DNA of 64,000 bases, taken from contig JAAELT010000006.1 of the NCBI GenBank assembly GCA_024226315.1, forward strand, positions 62,001-126,000. The letters run 5' to 3'. The DNA comes from a bacterium. GTDB lineage: Bacteria > Acidobacteriota > Thermoanaerobaculia > Multivoradales > J023. Below are positions 1 through 7,891 of the stretch, piece by piece. The notes under the pieces were generated by a model that had not been told where the DNA came from, did no database searches, and saw only the letters and a list, made by a program, of their open reading frames with translations. Numbering within the stretch: the stretch's first letter is position 1; every line of letters starts with the position of its first letter. Made by a program: the position numbers and the translations under genes.

Positions 1-667
1 TCTGGGCGGCGCCACCCACGTGCCCGGTGTCGTGCAGGCCGCGCACGGCTTCGCGCACGAACTCGAGGTCCTTGGTGTCGACCTCCAGCGCCTTCAGGTA
101 GACCTGGATCGCCTCGTCGACCGAGCCGCCGACGATCAGCAGGTCAGCGAGCAGGCGATACTCCTTCATCGCCTTGTCGATCAGGCGCTGGCTCTCGTAG
201 AGCTCCGCGAGCTTGAGATGGAACGAAGGGTTGTCGGGCTCGAGCTCGGCCATCCGCTGGTAGATGGTGATCGCCGAGGCCGCGTTGTCGTGCTTCTGGT
301 AGTAGTCGGCGAGCACCTGGTACTGCGTGCGCGCCTCGTTGAGCAGACCTTGCTTGTGGTAGAGCTCGGCGAGCCGTTCGTAGACCGTCAGCGACGTCGG
401 GTCGAGCTTGATGATCTTTTTGTAGATCGCGATCGCTTTGACGAAGAAACCGTCGCGGGTGTACTGCTCGGCGATCTGGGAGAACAGCTTGACGGCTTCG
501 TCGAAGCGCTCGATGCGGGCGTAGAGGTCTCCCACCCGGTTGAGGGTGTTGGCGTCGTTCGGGTTCTCCGCCAGGACCTTGCGGTACTCCTTGATCGCCG
601 CTTCCAGCTTGCCCTTGGAGACGTACTTCTCCGCGGCGCGGATGACGTTTTCGCGGTTGAGCGCCAT
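1..667 (-). CDS. Tetratricopeptide repeat protein, 3' part missing at window edge
   Basis: The open frame starts at an ATG (complement of 665-667) and runs off the left edge without a stop, so the C-terminus is unseen. The translation begins MALNRENVIRAAEKYVSKGK and continues as regularly spaced 34-residue-like helical repeats (for example KAIAIYKKIIKLDP and SAITIYQRMAELEPDNPSFH), the TPR pattern. TPR proteins are protein-protein interaction scaffolds; no catalytic domain is seen. Its start codon shares one base with the rnhB stop (TGATG), so it is translationally coupled as the last visible gene of the ribosomal operon. Its specific partner cannot be told from sequence. Confidence 0.8.
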   Translation of the reverse strand, partial: MALNRENVIRAAEKYVSKGKLEAAIKEYRKVLAENPNDANTLNRVGDLYARIERFDEAVKLFSQIAEQYTRDGFFVKAIAIYKKIIKLDPTSLTVYERLAELYHKQGLLNEARTQYQVLADYYQKHDNAASAITIYQRMAELEPDNPSFHLKLAELYESQRLIDKAMKEYRLLADLLIVGGSVDEAIQVYLKALEVDTKDLEFVREAVRGLHDTGHVGGAAQ

Positions 668-1344
668 CAGCGTCCCCCACCGGCGGCGCGTGCCCTGTCC
701 TCGGAGCGCGGCAGGACGGAGCGGAAGGTCAGGCGATGGACGGGACAGGGCCCGTGCTCGACGAGTGCCCGGCGGTGGAGCGGGGCGCCGTAGCCCTTGT
801 TGGCGGCGAAGCCGTAGGGCGGAAAAACCGCGTCGAGCTCCGTCATGGTCCGGTCGCGTTCCACTTTCGCCAGGATCGAGGCGCAGGCGACCGCGTAGCT
901 GATCTGGTCGCCGCGGATCACCGGCAAGCTGGGAAACGGCAAGCGGTCGAGCCGCACGGCGTCGATCAGCGCCAGATCGGGCGCCGGGTCGAGCTGGAGG
1001 AGCGCGCTGCACATGGCTTTGCGGGTCGCTTGCAGGATGTTCAGACGATCGATGTCGCGGGGCGAGACGGCCACCACCGTCGAGGCGGGATGGGCGCGGC
1101 GGATCACTTCGGCAAGACGCTCTCTCTGCTCGGCCGAGAGGTGCTTGCTGTCGTCGACGCCGGGCACCATTGCGCCCGGCTCGACCACCACCGCCGCCGC
1201 CACCACCGGGCCGGCGAGCGATCCGCGGCCGACCTCGTCGACGCCGGCGAGGCGGCCGTAGCCACAGCTGTGTACGAGGCGCTCCAAGCCCCCCATCAGC
1301 CTCAGGCGATAGGCCTCGGCCAGCAGCTGCGCCATGGTCGCCAA
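667..1344 (-). CDS. rnhB: Ribonuclease HII
   Basis: 225 residues, the usual size for RNase HII, which cleaves the RNA strand of RNA-DNA hybrids and removes misincorporated ribonucleotides. The N-terminal active-site motif GVDEVGRGSLAGPVVAAAVV supplies the first Asp-Glu pair; SKHLSAEQRE, an Asp in ALIDAV and the late ASILAKVERDR motif supply the rest of the DEDD metal site. It sits 17 bases after rplS and overlaps the downstream TPR gene by one base, the same rplS-rnhB neighbourhood seen in many bacteria. Start ATG is the first in frame; an internal ATG three codons later (MAQ) is also possible. Confidence 0.95.
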   Translation of the reverse strand: MATMAQLLAEAYRLRLMGGLERLVHSCGYGRLAGVDEVGRGSLAGPVVAAAVVVEPGAMVPGVDDSKHLSAEQRERLAEVIRRAHPASTVVAVSPRDIDRLNILQATRKAMCSALLQLDPAPDLALIDAVRLDRLPFPSLPVIRGDQISYAVACASILAKVERDRTMTELDAVFPPYGFAANKGYGAPLHRRALVEHGPCPVHRLTFRSVLPRSEDRARAAGGGR

Positions 1345-1361
1345 GCGAGCGCTCCCTACGA

Positions 1362-1709
<348 letters not shown>

Positions 1710-1741
1710 GACTGACTTCCTTCACTGGTGTGATCGGGCGT

Positions 1742-1821
1742 CCCGTGGCTCACGGGCCATCCCGTTTCGATTTCGATGAGACTGACCGCCGCGAGGGGTG
1801 CCCAGGGGGCCCCGGAGGGCA
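1742..1821 (-). promoter_or_regulatory. Structured leader upstream of rplS
   Basis: In the 163-base gap between trmD and rplS two inverted repeats stand out: a perfect 6-bp stem CCCGTG/CACGGG with a 3-base loop at 1742-1756, and an outer TGCCC/GGGCA pair enclosing GGGGCCCC at 1799-1821. No U-tract follows, so neither looks like an ordinary intrinsic terminator. A leader involved in autoregulation of L19 is possible by analogy with ribosomal-protein leaders; this is inference. Confidence 0.35.
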
Positions 1822-1872
1822 AACCTGACCGGCCCGATTTCGCATAGCGATCGAACTACCTATTATCGACGC

Positions 1873-2658
1873 CTACTTTCCTGGTTGCAAGCTTTCCGGG
1901 ATGCTCGTTCCCAGCTTCCGGGCGATCGCCTCGGCCTCACGGCGCTGGCTGGCGGAGAGCTCGGCGGTGGCCAGAAGATCCGGGCGTTTCTCGATCGTGG
2001 CGCACAGCGCCTGCCGCCGCCGCCAATCGGCGATCTCGGCGTGGTTGCCGCCGAGCAGAACCGCGGGCACCTCCAGGCCGCGAACCTCCCGCGGCCGGGT
2101 GTAGTGGGGATGGTCGAGCAAGCCGTGACGGAAGCTGTCGTGCTCCACCGAGTCGGCGAGGCCGATCACCCCGGGAACCTGGCGCGAAACGGCCTCGATC
2201 ACCGCCATCGCCGGCAGCTCGCCGCCGGAGAGCACGAAGTCGCCGAGTGAGATCTCTTCGTCGACCACGGTCTGCCGGACGCGCTCGTCGATCCCCTCGT
2301 AGCGTCCGCATAGCAGGAGCAGGTCCGGCCGCCGCGCCAGCTCGCGGACCTTGGCCTCGGCTAGCGGCTCGCCCTGGGGCGAGAGCAGGATCCGCCAGGC
2401 GTTGTGGCTTTTTCCTCGCGCACCTTCGGTGCGACCGAGCTCCTCGACGGCGTGCAGGAAGGGCGGCGCCGTCATCACCATGCCGCCGCCGCCGCCGTAG
2501 GGCTCGTCGTCGACGCTACGGTGCTTGTCCTCGGTGAACTCGCGCAGGTCGAAGACGCGCACCTCGAGCAGGCCGTTCTCGATCGCCCGGCCGACCAGGC
2601 TGGTCCCGAGGAAGGGCTCGAAGAGCTCGGGGAAGATAGTCAGGACTTGGATGCGCAT
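1873..2658 (-). CDS. trmD: tRNA (guanine-N1)-methyltransferase
   Basis: 261 residues when started at the ATG at 2658 (MRIQVLTIFPELFEPFLGTS), which matches the family N-terminus; the longer open frame reaching 2964 is only out-of-frame rimM sequence. TrmD methylates G37 of tRNAs to prevent frameshifting. The knotted SPOUT fold motifs are visible: DDEPYGGGGGMVM, LLLCGRYEGIDERV, EISLGDFVLSGGELPAM, and the C-terminal HPHYTRP plus LLGGNHAEIADWRR. It overlaps the end of rimM by 19 bases, so the two are translationally linked. No key residue appears missing. Confidence 0.96.
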   Translation of the reverse strand: MRIQVLTIFPELFEPFLGTSLVGRAIENGLLEVRVFDLREFTEDKHRSVDDEPYGGGGGMVMTAPPFLHAVEELGRTEGARGKSHNAWRILLSPQGEPLAEAKVRELARRPDLLLLCGRYEGIDERVRQTVVDEEISLGDFVLSGGELPAMAVIEAVSRQVPGVIGLADSVEHDSFRHGLLDHPHYTRPREVRGLEVPAVLLGGNHAEIADWRRRQALCATIEKRPDLLATAELSASQRREAEAIARKLGTSIPESLQPGK

Positions 2659-3212
2659 GTTTCGATCAGGCCCTCGGGCAGCCGCAAGCGGATTTCCCGC
2701 CCGTTGATGTCGACCTCGTCGAGGAAGGCCTCGACGAAGGGTACCGGCAAGACGCGGTCCGGGCCCCGCACCTCCAGCAGCACGCCGCCGCCGTCTTCCA
2801 CCACCGCCTCGACCTCGCCGAGCTCGCCGAGCTCGGCGTCGAAGCACCGGCAACCGACCAGGTCGAAGTGGTAGTAGAGTCCCTCCGGCGCCGCCGGTAC
2901 GTCGGAGCGCAGGACTTCGAGCCGGGCGCCGCGGAGCTCCACCGCACTCTCTCGGGTCCGCCAACCGGAGAAGCGGATCAGGCCGCCGCCGCGGACTTCC
3001 CGGAAGCTCGCGACGCGGACCGTGCGGGTGACGCCGCCGCGCATGGTGAGCCGCAGCTCGCTGCCCGGCGCGAAACGCTCGGGCAGGTCGCTGTGGATCT
3101 CGATCCTGACCTCGCCGCGCAGTCCGTGCGGGCGAAGCACCACGCCCACGAGGATCCTTTCCCGCGGGGACGGTTCGCCGGAATCCTCAGTACTCGCGGA
3201 TCTCGAGACCAT
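2640..3212 (-). CDS. rimM: 16S rRNA processing protein RimM
   Basis: RimM binds S19 and assists maturation of the 30S head. The N-terminal domain signature VLRPHGLRGEVRIE and the C-terminal PRC-barrel segment (GLYYHFDLVGCRCFD, LEVRGPDRVLPVPFVEAFL) are clear. Start is uncertain: ATGs at 3236 and 3212 both lie inside the 3' end of khpA; a GTG at 3149 preceded by AAAGGA, just before the conserved VGVVLRP, is the alternative with the best ribosome-binding site and no overlap. The 3' end overlaps trmD. Length with the 3212 start is 190 residues, close to the family norm. Confidence 0.9.
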   Translation of the reverse strand: MVSRSASTEDSGEPSPRERILVGVVLRPHGLRGEVRIEIHSDLPERFAPGSELRLTMRGGVTRTVRVASFREVRGGGLIRFSGWRTRESAVELRGARLEVLRSDVPAAPEGLYYHFDLVGCRCFDAELGELGEVEAVVEDGGGVLLEVRGPDRVLPVPFVEAFLDEVDINGREIRLRLPEGLIETCASKS

Positions 3213-3519
3213 ATCTGCGGTCGTCCCGAGAGCCACGGACGTCCAGCAGCGTTCGCAAGGCTCGCGCGGTGCGTCCCTGTCGGCCGATCAGTTGACCGAG
3301 GTCTTCGGAGTCGACCCGCACCCGGAAGAGGTCGACCGCGCGCTCGCGCCGGAGGTCGACCTGGACCTCGCTCGGCGTGTCGACCAGGAGCGAGATGACC
3401 CTGGCCAGCTGCTCGCCGGCCGAAGGAGGCTCCTCGTCCTCGAAGTCGTCGTCGTCTTCGAAGTCGTCCTCGTCCACGAAGGCGTCTCCGTCCACGGAGT
3501 CGTTCCCGTCGTGGCTCAC
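3187..3519 (-). CDS. khpA: KH-domain RNA-binding protein KhpA, with acidic N-terminal extension
   Basis: 110 residues; usual KhpA is about 75-80. The C-terminal part is a single KH domain with the GxxG loop (LIGRQGRTARALRTLLDV) and ends in LEIREY. The N-terminal ~30 residues are almost all Asp/Glu (DEDDFEDDDDFEDEE), which is an unusual extension. The start is GTG at 3519, overlapping the rpsP stop by three bases, so the two are coupled. KhpA proteins bind RNA and in several bacteria work with KhpB/Jag. The place between rpsP and rimM is the conserved one. Confidence 0.9.
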   Translation of the reverse strand: MSHDGNDSVDGDAFVDEDDFEDDDDFEDEEPPSAGEQLARVISLLVDTPSEVQVDLRRERAVDLFRVRVDSEDLGQLIGRQGRTARALRTLLDVRGSRDDRRYGLEIREY

Positions 3520-4031
3520 TCGGACTCCGCTTCGGGCTTCTTGGCGTCGTCGCTGTCGGCCTCGGTGGCCTCCTCGGCCTTGGCTTCTTCAGGCTCGTCG
3601 GCCTTCTCAGCCTTGGCTTCTTCAGGCTCGTTGGTTTTTTCTGCCTTGGCTTCAGCTTCGGGCTCGGTGGCCTCTTCAGCCTTGGCTTCGGGCTCGTCGG
3701 CCTTCTCGGCCTTGGCTTCGGGCTCGTCGGCCTTCTCGGCCTTGGCTTCGGGCTCGGCGGCCTTTTCGGCTTTGGCTTCCGGCTCGACGGCCGGCATCGC
3801 GCGTGCCTTCGCCACGAGCTTGCGAACGGTGCTCGACGGCTGAGCGCCCTGGCTCATCCAGTGCTCGACCCGTTCGAAGTCGATCGAGATCTTCGCGGGC
3901 TTCTTGCGCGGATCGTAGTAGCCGACTTCTTCCAGCGCCGACGCGGTCGGAGTCCGCCGGGATTCCGAGACCACGACGCGATAAAAGGGCCGATGTCGGC
4001 TGCCCATTCGGCGTAGCCGAATCTTCAACAT
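3516..4031 (-). CDS. rpsP: Small-subunit ribosomal protein bS16 with long acidic/Lys repeat tail
   Basis: Residues 1-80 are a normal bS16 (MLKIRLRRMGSRHRPFYRVV, SALEEVGYYDPRKKPAKISI, VEHWMSQGAQPSSTVRKLVAK). Typical S16 ends near residue 80-90; here a further ~88 residues of near-perfect EPEAKAEKAD-type repeats follow, rich in Glu, Ala, Pro and Lys. The repeat is also visible in the DNA, so it probably changes length by slippage. An ideal ribosome-binding site GGAGGAACCCCAGC precedes the ATG. bS16 stabilises 30S assembly; the tail should be disordered and solvent exposed. First gene after a 150-base gap from ffh, so a promoter may lie at 4032-4181. Confidence 0.96.
   Translation of the reverse strand: MLKIRLRRMGSRHRPFYRVVVSESRRTPTASALEEVGYYDPRKKPAKISIDFERVEHWMSQGAQPSSTVRKLVAKARAMPAVEPEAKAEKAAEPEAKAEKADEPEAKAEKADEPEAKAEEATEPEAEAKAEKTNEPEEAKAEKADEPEEAKAEEATEADSDDAKKPEAESE
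3519..3785 (-). repeat. Tandem in-frame coding repeats in rpsP tail
   Basis: Imperfect direct repeats of about 30-36 bases encode EPEAKAEKA(A/D) and variants with EEAKAEKAD. Neighbouring units such as those at 3680-3760 are nearly identical at the base level. The pattern keeps the reading frame throughout, suggesting that length is variable but the frame is maintained. Confidence 0.85.
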
Positions 4032-4181
4032 GCTGGGGTTCCTCCAGATCTGATTGGCGGTGTTTGGGCGCGGCGAGGGGGGATGGAGCAGGCTGCGCGC
4101 CCAACCAATGCCGCACGGAGTCGCGCAGGATACCAGGAATCAGGCCGTCAAAGCTAGTTTTTTCTCCGAATCCGCCACCGT

Positions 4182-5498
4182 TCAGAATCCCATCGAGCGG
4201 CGCAAGAACTTGCCGCTGGCGCCCTTCATCATCTTCTTCATCGCCTGATACTGCTTGAGCAGCCGGTTGATGTCCTGCACCCGGGTGCCGGAGCCGCGGG
4301 CGACTCGCTTCTTGCGGCGGGCGTTGAGCAGGCCCGGGCGGGTGCGCTCCAGCGGCGTCATGGAGTTGATGATCGCCTCGATGCGCTTGAACTGGCTCTC
4401 GTCGACGCCCGAGGTGTCGAGTCCCTTGAGCGGGCCGACCTTGGGCATCAGCTTGAGGATCTCGGACAGCGGCCCGAGCTTGCGCATCTGGCGCAGCTGG
4501 TCGCGCAGATCCTCGAGCGTGAACTCCTGGCTGACGATGCGCTGGGCGAGGCGCTCGGTCTCCGCCGCGTCCAGCCCCTCCTCGGCTTTTTCGATCAGCG
4601 ATAGCACGTCGCCCATGCCCAGGATGCGCGACACCAGCCGGTCGGGATGGAACAGGTCGAGCTCGTCGAGCTTCTCGCCGGTGCCGACGTAACGGATCGG
4701 CACTTCGGCCACGGTGCGGATCGAGAGCGCCGCGCCGCCGCGCGCGTCGCCGTCGAGCTTGGTGAGGATGACGCCCGTGAGCGGCATGGCGGTGGCGAAC
4801 TCCTGAGTGCTCTTCACCGCGTCCTGGCCGGTCATCGCGTCGGCGACGAAGAGCGTCTCGACGGGCTGGACGATCTCGGCCAGACTCTTCAGCTCTGCCA
4901 TCAGCTGCTCGTCGACGTGCAGCCGGCCGGCCGAGTCCAGGATCAGGGTGTCATGGCCACGCTCGCGGGCGACCTTCAGCGCGCGCCGCCCGAGCGACAG
5001 CACGTCTTCGCCGTCCTCCGGCTCGAGCACCGGCACCCCGACCTGGGCGCCGATCTGCACCAGCTGCTCGACCGCCGCGGCGCGCTGCAGGTCGGCGGCG
5101 ACCAGCAGCGGCTGGCGGCCCTTCTGGCGCAGGCGTCGGGCCAGCTTGCCGGCGGTGGTGGTCTTACCCGAGCCCTGCAGGCCACACAGCATGGTCACCG
5201 CGGGCTTGCCCGCCAGATTCAGCTCCTCGCCGTCCTCGCCGAGCAGCTGGGTGAGCTCGTCGCGTACGATCTTGATCACCTGCTGCGCGGGCGTCAGGCT
5301 CTCGAGCACCTCCTTGCCCTCGGCGCGCTCGCGGATCCGGGCGACGAACGACTTGACCACCCGGAAGTTGACGTCCGCCTCGAGCAGCGCCAGGCGAATC
5401 TGACGCAGCGCCGCGTCGAGCACCTCGCGGGAAACGGTGCCCTCTCCCTTGAGGCGGCGGAAGATATCCTGCAACTTGTTCTGCAGACCATCGAACAT
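4182..5498 (-). CDS. ffh: Signal recognition particle protein Ffh
   Basis: 438 residues from ATG 5498 (MFDGLQNKLQDIFRRLKGEG); the upstream in-frame ATGs lie in non-conserved sequence, and GGGAGAATGCTCG gives a ribosome-binding site for this one. The N domain is followed by the GTPase: P-loop GLQGSGKTTTAGKLA, DLQRAAAVEQL, DSAGRLHVDEQLM, LTKLDGDARGGAALS, then the Met-rich M domain (ILKLMPKVGPLKG, INRLLKQYQAMKKMMKGASG). Ffh targets nascent membrane proteins to FtsY and SecYEG. It is the first gene of this minus-strand cluster and is divergent from the lipoprotein gene. Confidence 0.97.
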   Translation of the reverse strand: MFDGLQNKLQDIFRRLKGEGTVSREVLDAALRQIRLALLEADVNFRVVKSFVARIRERAEGKEVLESLTPAQQVIKIVRDELTQLLGEDGEELNLAGKPAVTMLCGLQGSGKTTTAGKLARRLRQKGRQPLLVAADLQRAAAVEQLVQIGAQVGVPVLEPEDGEDVLSLGRRALKVARERGHDTLILDSAGRLHVDEQLMAELKSLAEIVQPVETLFVADAMTGQDAVKSTQEFATAMPLTGVILTKLDGDARGGAALSIRTVAEVPIRYVGTGEKLDELDLFHPDRLVSRILGMGDVLSLIEKAEEGLDAAETERLAQRIVSQEFTLEDLRDQLRQMRKLGPLSEILKLMPKVGPLKGLDTSGVDESQFKRIEAIINSMTPLERTRPGLLNARRKKRVARGSGTRVQDINRLLKQYQAMKKMMKGASGKFLRRSMGF

Positions 5499-5624
5499 CG
5501 AGCATTCTCCCATGGCGGGCCGTGTGGATCGGCCCGCGGTCGGCGAATGATACAGGCACTCGTGTCGGCGGTGAAACCTGGCGGGTCGCACGGAAGACAT
5601 CGTCCACGACAAGCAGATCGTTTC

Positions 5625-5652
5625 TTGACTCGGTCGCAGTATGCGCTAGTAT
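5625..5652 (+). promoter_or_regulatory. Sigma-70-like promoter for the lipoprotein gene
   Basis: TTGACT (5625-5630), a 16-base spacer and TAGTAT (5647-5652) lie about 115 bases before the start at 5767. The octamer AGTATGCG occurs twice in direct succession across the -10 region (5639 and 5649), which could also be a binding site. Sequence match only. Confidence 0.45.
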
Positions 5653-5766
5653 GCGATTTCAGCCGCTAGATCATGTATCCGCTGTCCGGGTTCCGCATCC
5701 GGCAACCGAGCCCATGTTCGAGTCGGAGGATCTGCGGCACCGCACCAACCCCGGAGGAGCCACGAG

Positions 5767-6096
5767 ATGAAGAACATGCTCGCCTTGATGTCCACGATCG
5801 TTTTGATTTTCGGCCTGGCGTTCGTCGTGGCCTGCGGCGGCGGCGAGGAGCCTGCGCCGGCACCGGAGCCGGCACCGGAGCCGGCAGCCGCGGCCGAGTC
5901 GACGGCCGCGCCCGCCGCGACCGCTACCAGCGAGGCCGCCGGCGAAGTGTCCGGCGAAATGGAGGGGGCCGCCGAGGCCGAGGCCACCGCCGAAGGCGAA
6001 GACGAGGGCCAGGAGGCCGAAGGTGAGGCTGGCGAAGGTGAGGCCGGCGAAGGTGAGGCCGGCGAGGGCGGAGAGGAAAGCGCCGGCGTCAGCTGA
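5767..6096 (+). CDS. Small Ala/Glu/Gly-rich lipoprotein
   Basis: 109 residues. Residues 1-23 form a lipoprotein signal peptide with the lipobox FVVAC, so the mature protein should begin at Cys23 and be lipid anchored; CGGGEE follows. The rest is low complexity: a PAPEPAPEP stretch, Ala/Thr-rich sequence, then almost pure Glu/Gly/Ala with a tandem GEAGE repeat. There is no recognisable domain. A good ribosome-binding site (GGAGGAGCCACGAG) supports the start. It is followed by pyk after 77 bases on the same strand. Probably an abundant acidic periplasmic or surface spacer protein; function unknown. Confidence 0.8.
   Translation: MKNMLALMSTIVLIFGLAFVVACGGGEEPAPAPEPAPEPAAAAESTAAPAATATSEAAGEVSGEMEGAAEAEATAEGEDEGQEAEGEAGEGEAGEGEAGEGGEESAGVS
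6019..6063 (+). repeat. 15-bp tandem repeat in lipoprotein gene
   Basis: Three successive copies of GAAGGTGAGGCYGGC, encoding EGEAG, end in a degenerate fourth copy. Unit length is a multiple of three, so copy changes keep the frame. Confidence 0.85.
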
Positions 6097-6173
6097 GCTG
6101 CCGGTCTCTCTTTTCAGGAACTTCTCCGGAGCCACCGCTCGGCGCGACGTCCGCTGCCGTATACTCCGACGCC

Positions 6174-7655
6174 GTGAACCGGCGCGCCAAGATCGTCGCC
6201 ACCCTCGGCCCGGCCAGCGCCGGCGAGGACGTGCTCGGACGCCTGCTGGAGAGCGGCGTCGACGTGGTGCGGCTGAACATGTCGCACGGCAGCCACCGGA
6301 CGCACCGCCGGCTCATCCGCGGCGTCCGTGCCCAGGCCGAGCGCCTGGGCCGCCTGGTGCCTGTGATCGTCGATCTCATGGGGCCCCGTTACCGGCTCGG
6401 CGAGATCCCGGACGGGCCGCGCATGCTGAGGGAGGGCGACGCCGTCTGCCTGGGGACCTGCGCCGATGCCTCCGCCGCCGCGTCGGACTTGCCGGTCGAG
6501 GACCCCGAGCTGCTCGAGCACCTGCGCCCCGGTGAGCGCCTGCTGATCGACAACGGCCTGGTGGAGCTCGAGGTTCGTTCCCGCGAGGGCGGCACGGTGG
6601 CCGCCCGGGTGGCGCACGGCGGCCCGGTCTCGACCCGCAAGGGCATCAACCTGCCGGACACCGACCTGCCCTTCACGATCTCGGAGAAGGACCGCGGCGA
6701 CATCGCCTTCGCGCTCGCCGAGGGCGCCGATTACCTGGCGGTGAGCTTCGTCGGCGGCCCGGAAGACCTGGAGGCCGTGCGCGCCACGGCTTCGGAGCTC
6801 GGTGGCGTGCTGCCGCTCATCGCCAAGCTGGAGCGCGCCGCGCCCATGCGGCGGCTGCGCGAGACGGTCGAGGCCGCCGACGCGGTGATGGTGGCGCGCG
6901 GCGACCTGGGGGTCGAGGTGCCGCTGTCCGAGGTGCCGGTGCTGCAGAAGAAGATCATCGACGCCGGCCGGCGGGTCGGCAAGCCGGTGATCGTCGCCAC
7001 CCAGATGCTGGAGTCGATGATGACCCAGCCGCGGCCGACCCGTGCCGAGGCGTCGGACTGCGCCAATGCCGTTTTCGACGGTGCCGACGCGCTGATGCTC
7101 TCCGGCGAGACCGCCGCCGGCGACTTCCCGGTCGAGTCGGTGCGCACCATGGCCAAGATCATCAGCCAGGCCGAGACCTACCGGCCGCCGAGCTTCGCGG
7201 ACCTCGACGACCGCATCACCGGCATCGTGCTCCCCGGCGTCTCCGAGCGAGCGCACTTCAACCCCGACCGCGACCAGAACCTCGACATCCCCGACGTCGT
7301 CTCCGCCGCCGCCGTATACGCTACCCACCAGCTCGACGTGCGCCGCATCGTCGCCTTCAGCCAGGGCGGCTTCACCGCCCGCATGATCGCCCGCTACCGG
7401 CCGCGCACGCCGATCACGGTCTTCACCCGCGAGGTCGAGGTCGCCCGCCGTGTCCAGCTGATCTGGGGCGCCCATTCGCTGCTCATGGACGTCGACGTGG
7501 AGCACCACGACGAGGTCGTGAGTCTGGTTGACCGCCTGCTGCAAGAAGCCGACCTCGCCGAACCGGGTGACAGGATCCTGATCCTGATGGGCGACCCGAT
7601 CGCCGAGCGTCCGCTCACCAACCTCATGCGCGTCCACCGCGTGCGCGCGGTCTGA
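6174..7655 (+). CDS. pyk: Pyruvate kinase
   Basis: 493 residues from a GTG start at 6174. It converts phosphoenolpyruvate plus ADP to pyruvate plus ATP. The N-terminal barrel shows RAKIVATLGPAS, VDVVRLNMSHGS, the catalytic Lys in LIAKLERAAPM, ARGDLGVEVP and VIVATQMLESMM, followed by the C-terminal regulatory domain (IVAFSQGGFTARMIARYRP). The usual DTKGPEIR segment reads DLMGPRYR, and the usual AKIE reads AKLE, so this is a divergent family member; whether activity or metal preference differs cannot be told. The tandem hairpin repeats at 7701-7867 follow and may terminate its transcript. Confidence 0.93.
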   Translation: MNRRAKIVATLGPASAGEDVLGRLLESGVDVVRLNMSHGSHRTHRRLIRGVRAQAERLGRLVPVIVDLMGPRYRLGEIPDGPRMLREGDAVCLGTCADASAAASDLPVEDPELLEHLRPGERLLIDNGLVELEVRSREGGTVAARVAHGGPVSTRKGINLPDTDLPFTISEKDRGDIAFALAEGADYLAVSFVGGPEDLEAVRATASELGGVLPLIAKLERAAPMRRLRETVEAADAVMVARGDLGVEVPLSEVPVLQKKIIDAGRRVGKPVIVATQMLESMMTQPRPTRAEASDCANAVFDGADALMLSGETAAGDFPVESVRTMAKIISQAETYRPPSFADLDDRITGIVLPGVSERAHFNPDRDQNLDIPDVVSAAAVYATHQLDVRRIVAFSQGGFTARMIARYRPRTPITVFTREVEVARRVQLIWGAHSLLMDVDVEHHDEVVSLVDRLLQEADLAEPGDRILILMGDPIAERPLTNLMRVHRVRAV

Positions 7656-7700
7656 AGCGTCCGCGTCCCGATCTTCTGCCGCCTTAGGGCTCTCAAGGCA

Positions 7701-7867
7701 TGACAAGTCCCGGCCTTGTGCCGGCTTGTTTTTCTGAGCCAGTGACAAGTCCCGGCCTTGTGCCGGCTTGTTCTTTTGAACCAGTAACAAGTCCCGTCCT
7801 TGTGACGGCTTGCTTTTTGAGCCGGTGAGGAGTCTCGCCCTTGTGATGTCTTGTTGCTCTGAGCTCG
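7701..7867 (+). repeat. Tandem 42-bp hairpin repeats, four units
   Basis: Units begin at 7701, 7743, 7785 and 7826, with a degenerate start of a fifth at 7868. Units 1 and 2 read ACAAGTCCCGGCCTTGTGCC then GGCTTGT and a T-rich stretch: CCGGC and GCCGG pair around a CTTGT loop. In unit 3 both arms change together (CCGTC with GACGG), keeping the stem; unit 4 has decayed. Each stem is followed by T-rich sequence, so the array can act as serial terminators after pyk or be a REP-like element. Confidence 0.85.
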
Positions 7868-7891
7868 TGAGATTGAGCGGGCCTCTGGTGA

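Noticed and set aside
144..680. 178-residue minus-strand open frame
   Set aside because: Shadow of the partial TPR gene, which reads as clear TPR repeats in another frame of the same strand.
1873..2964. 363-residue version of TrmD
   Set aside because: The first ~102 residues are Arg/Gly-rich out-of-frame rimM sequence; the family N-terminus starts at 2658.
6114..7790. A 558-residue minus-strand open frame
   Set aside because: Antisense to pyruvate kinase, and its first residues are only translated copies of the 42-bp hairpin repeats.
7701..7867. Possible CRISPR array
   Set aside because: The repeats are directly adjacent without unique spacers and there are no cas genes nearby.
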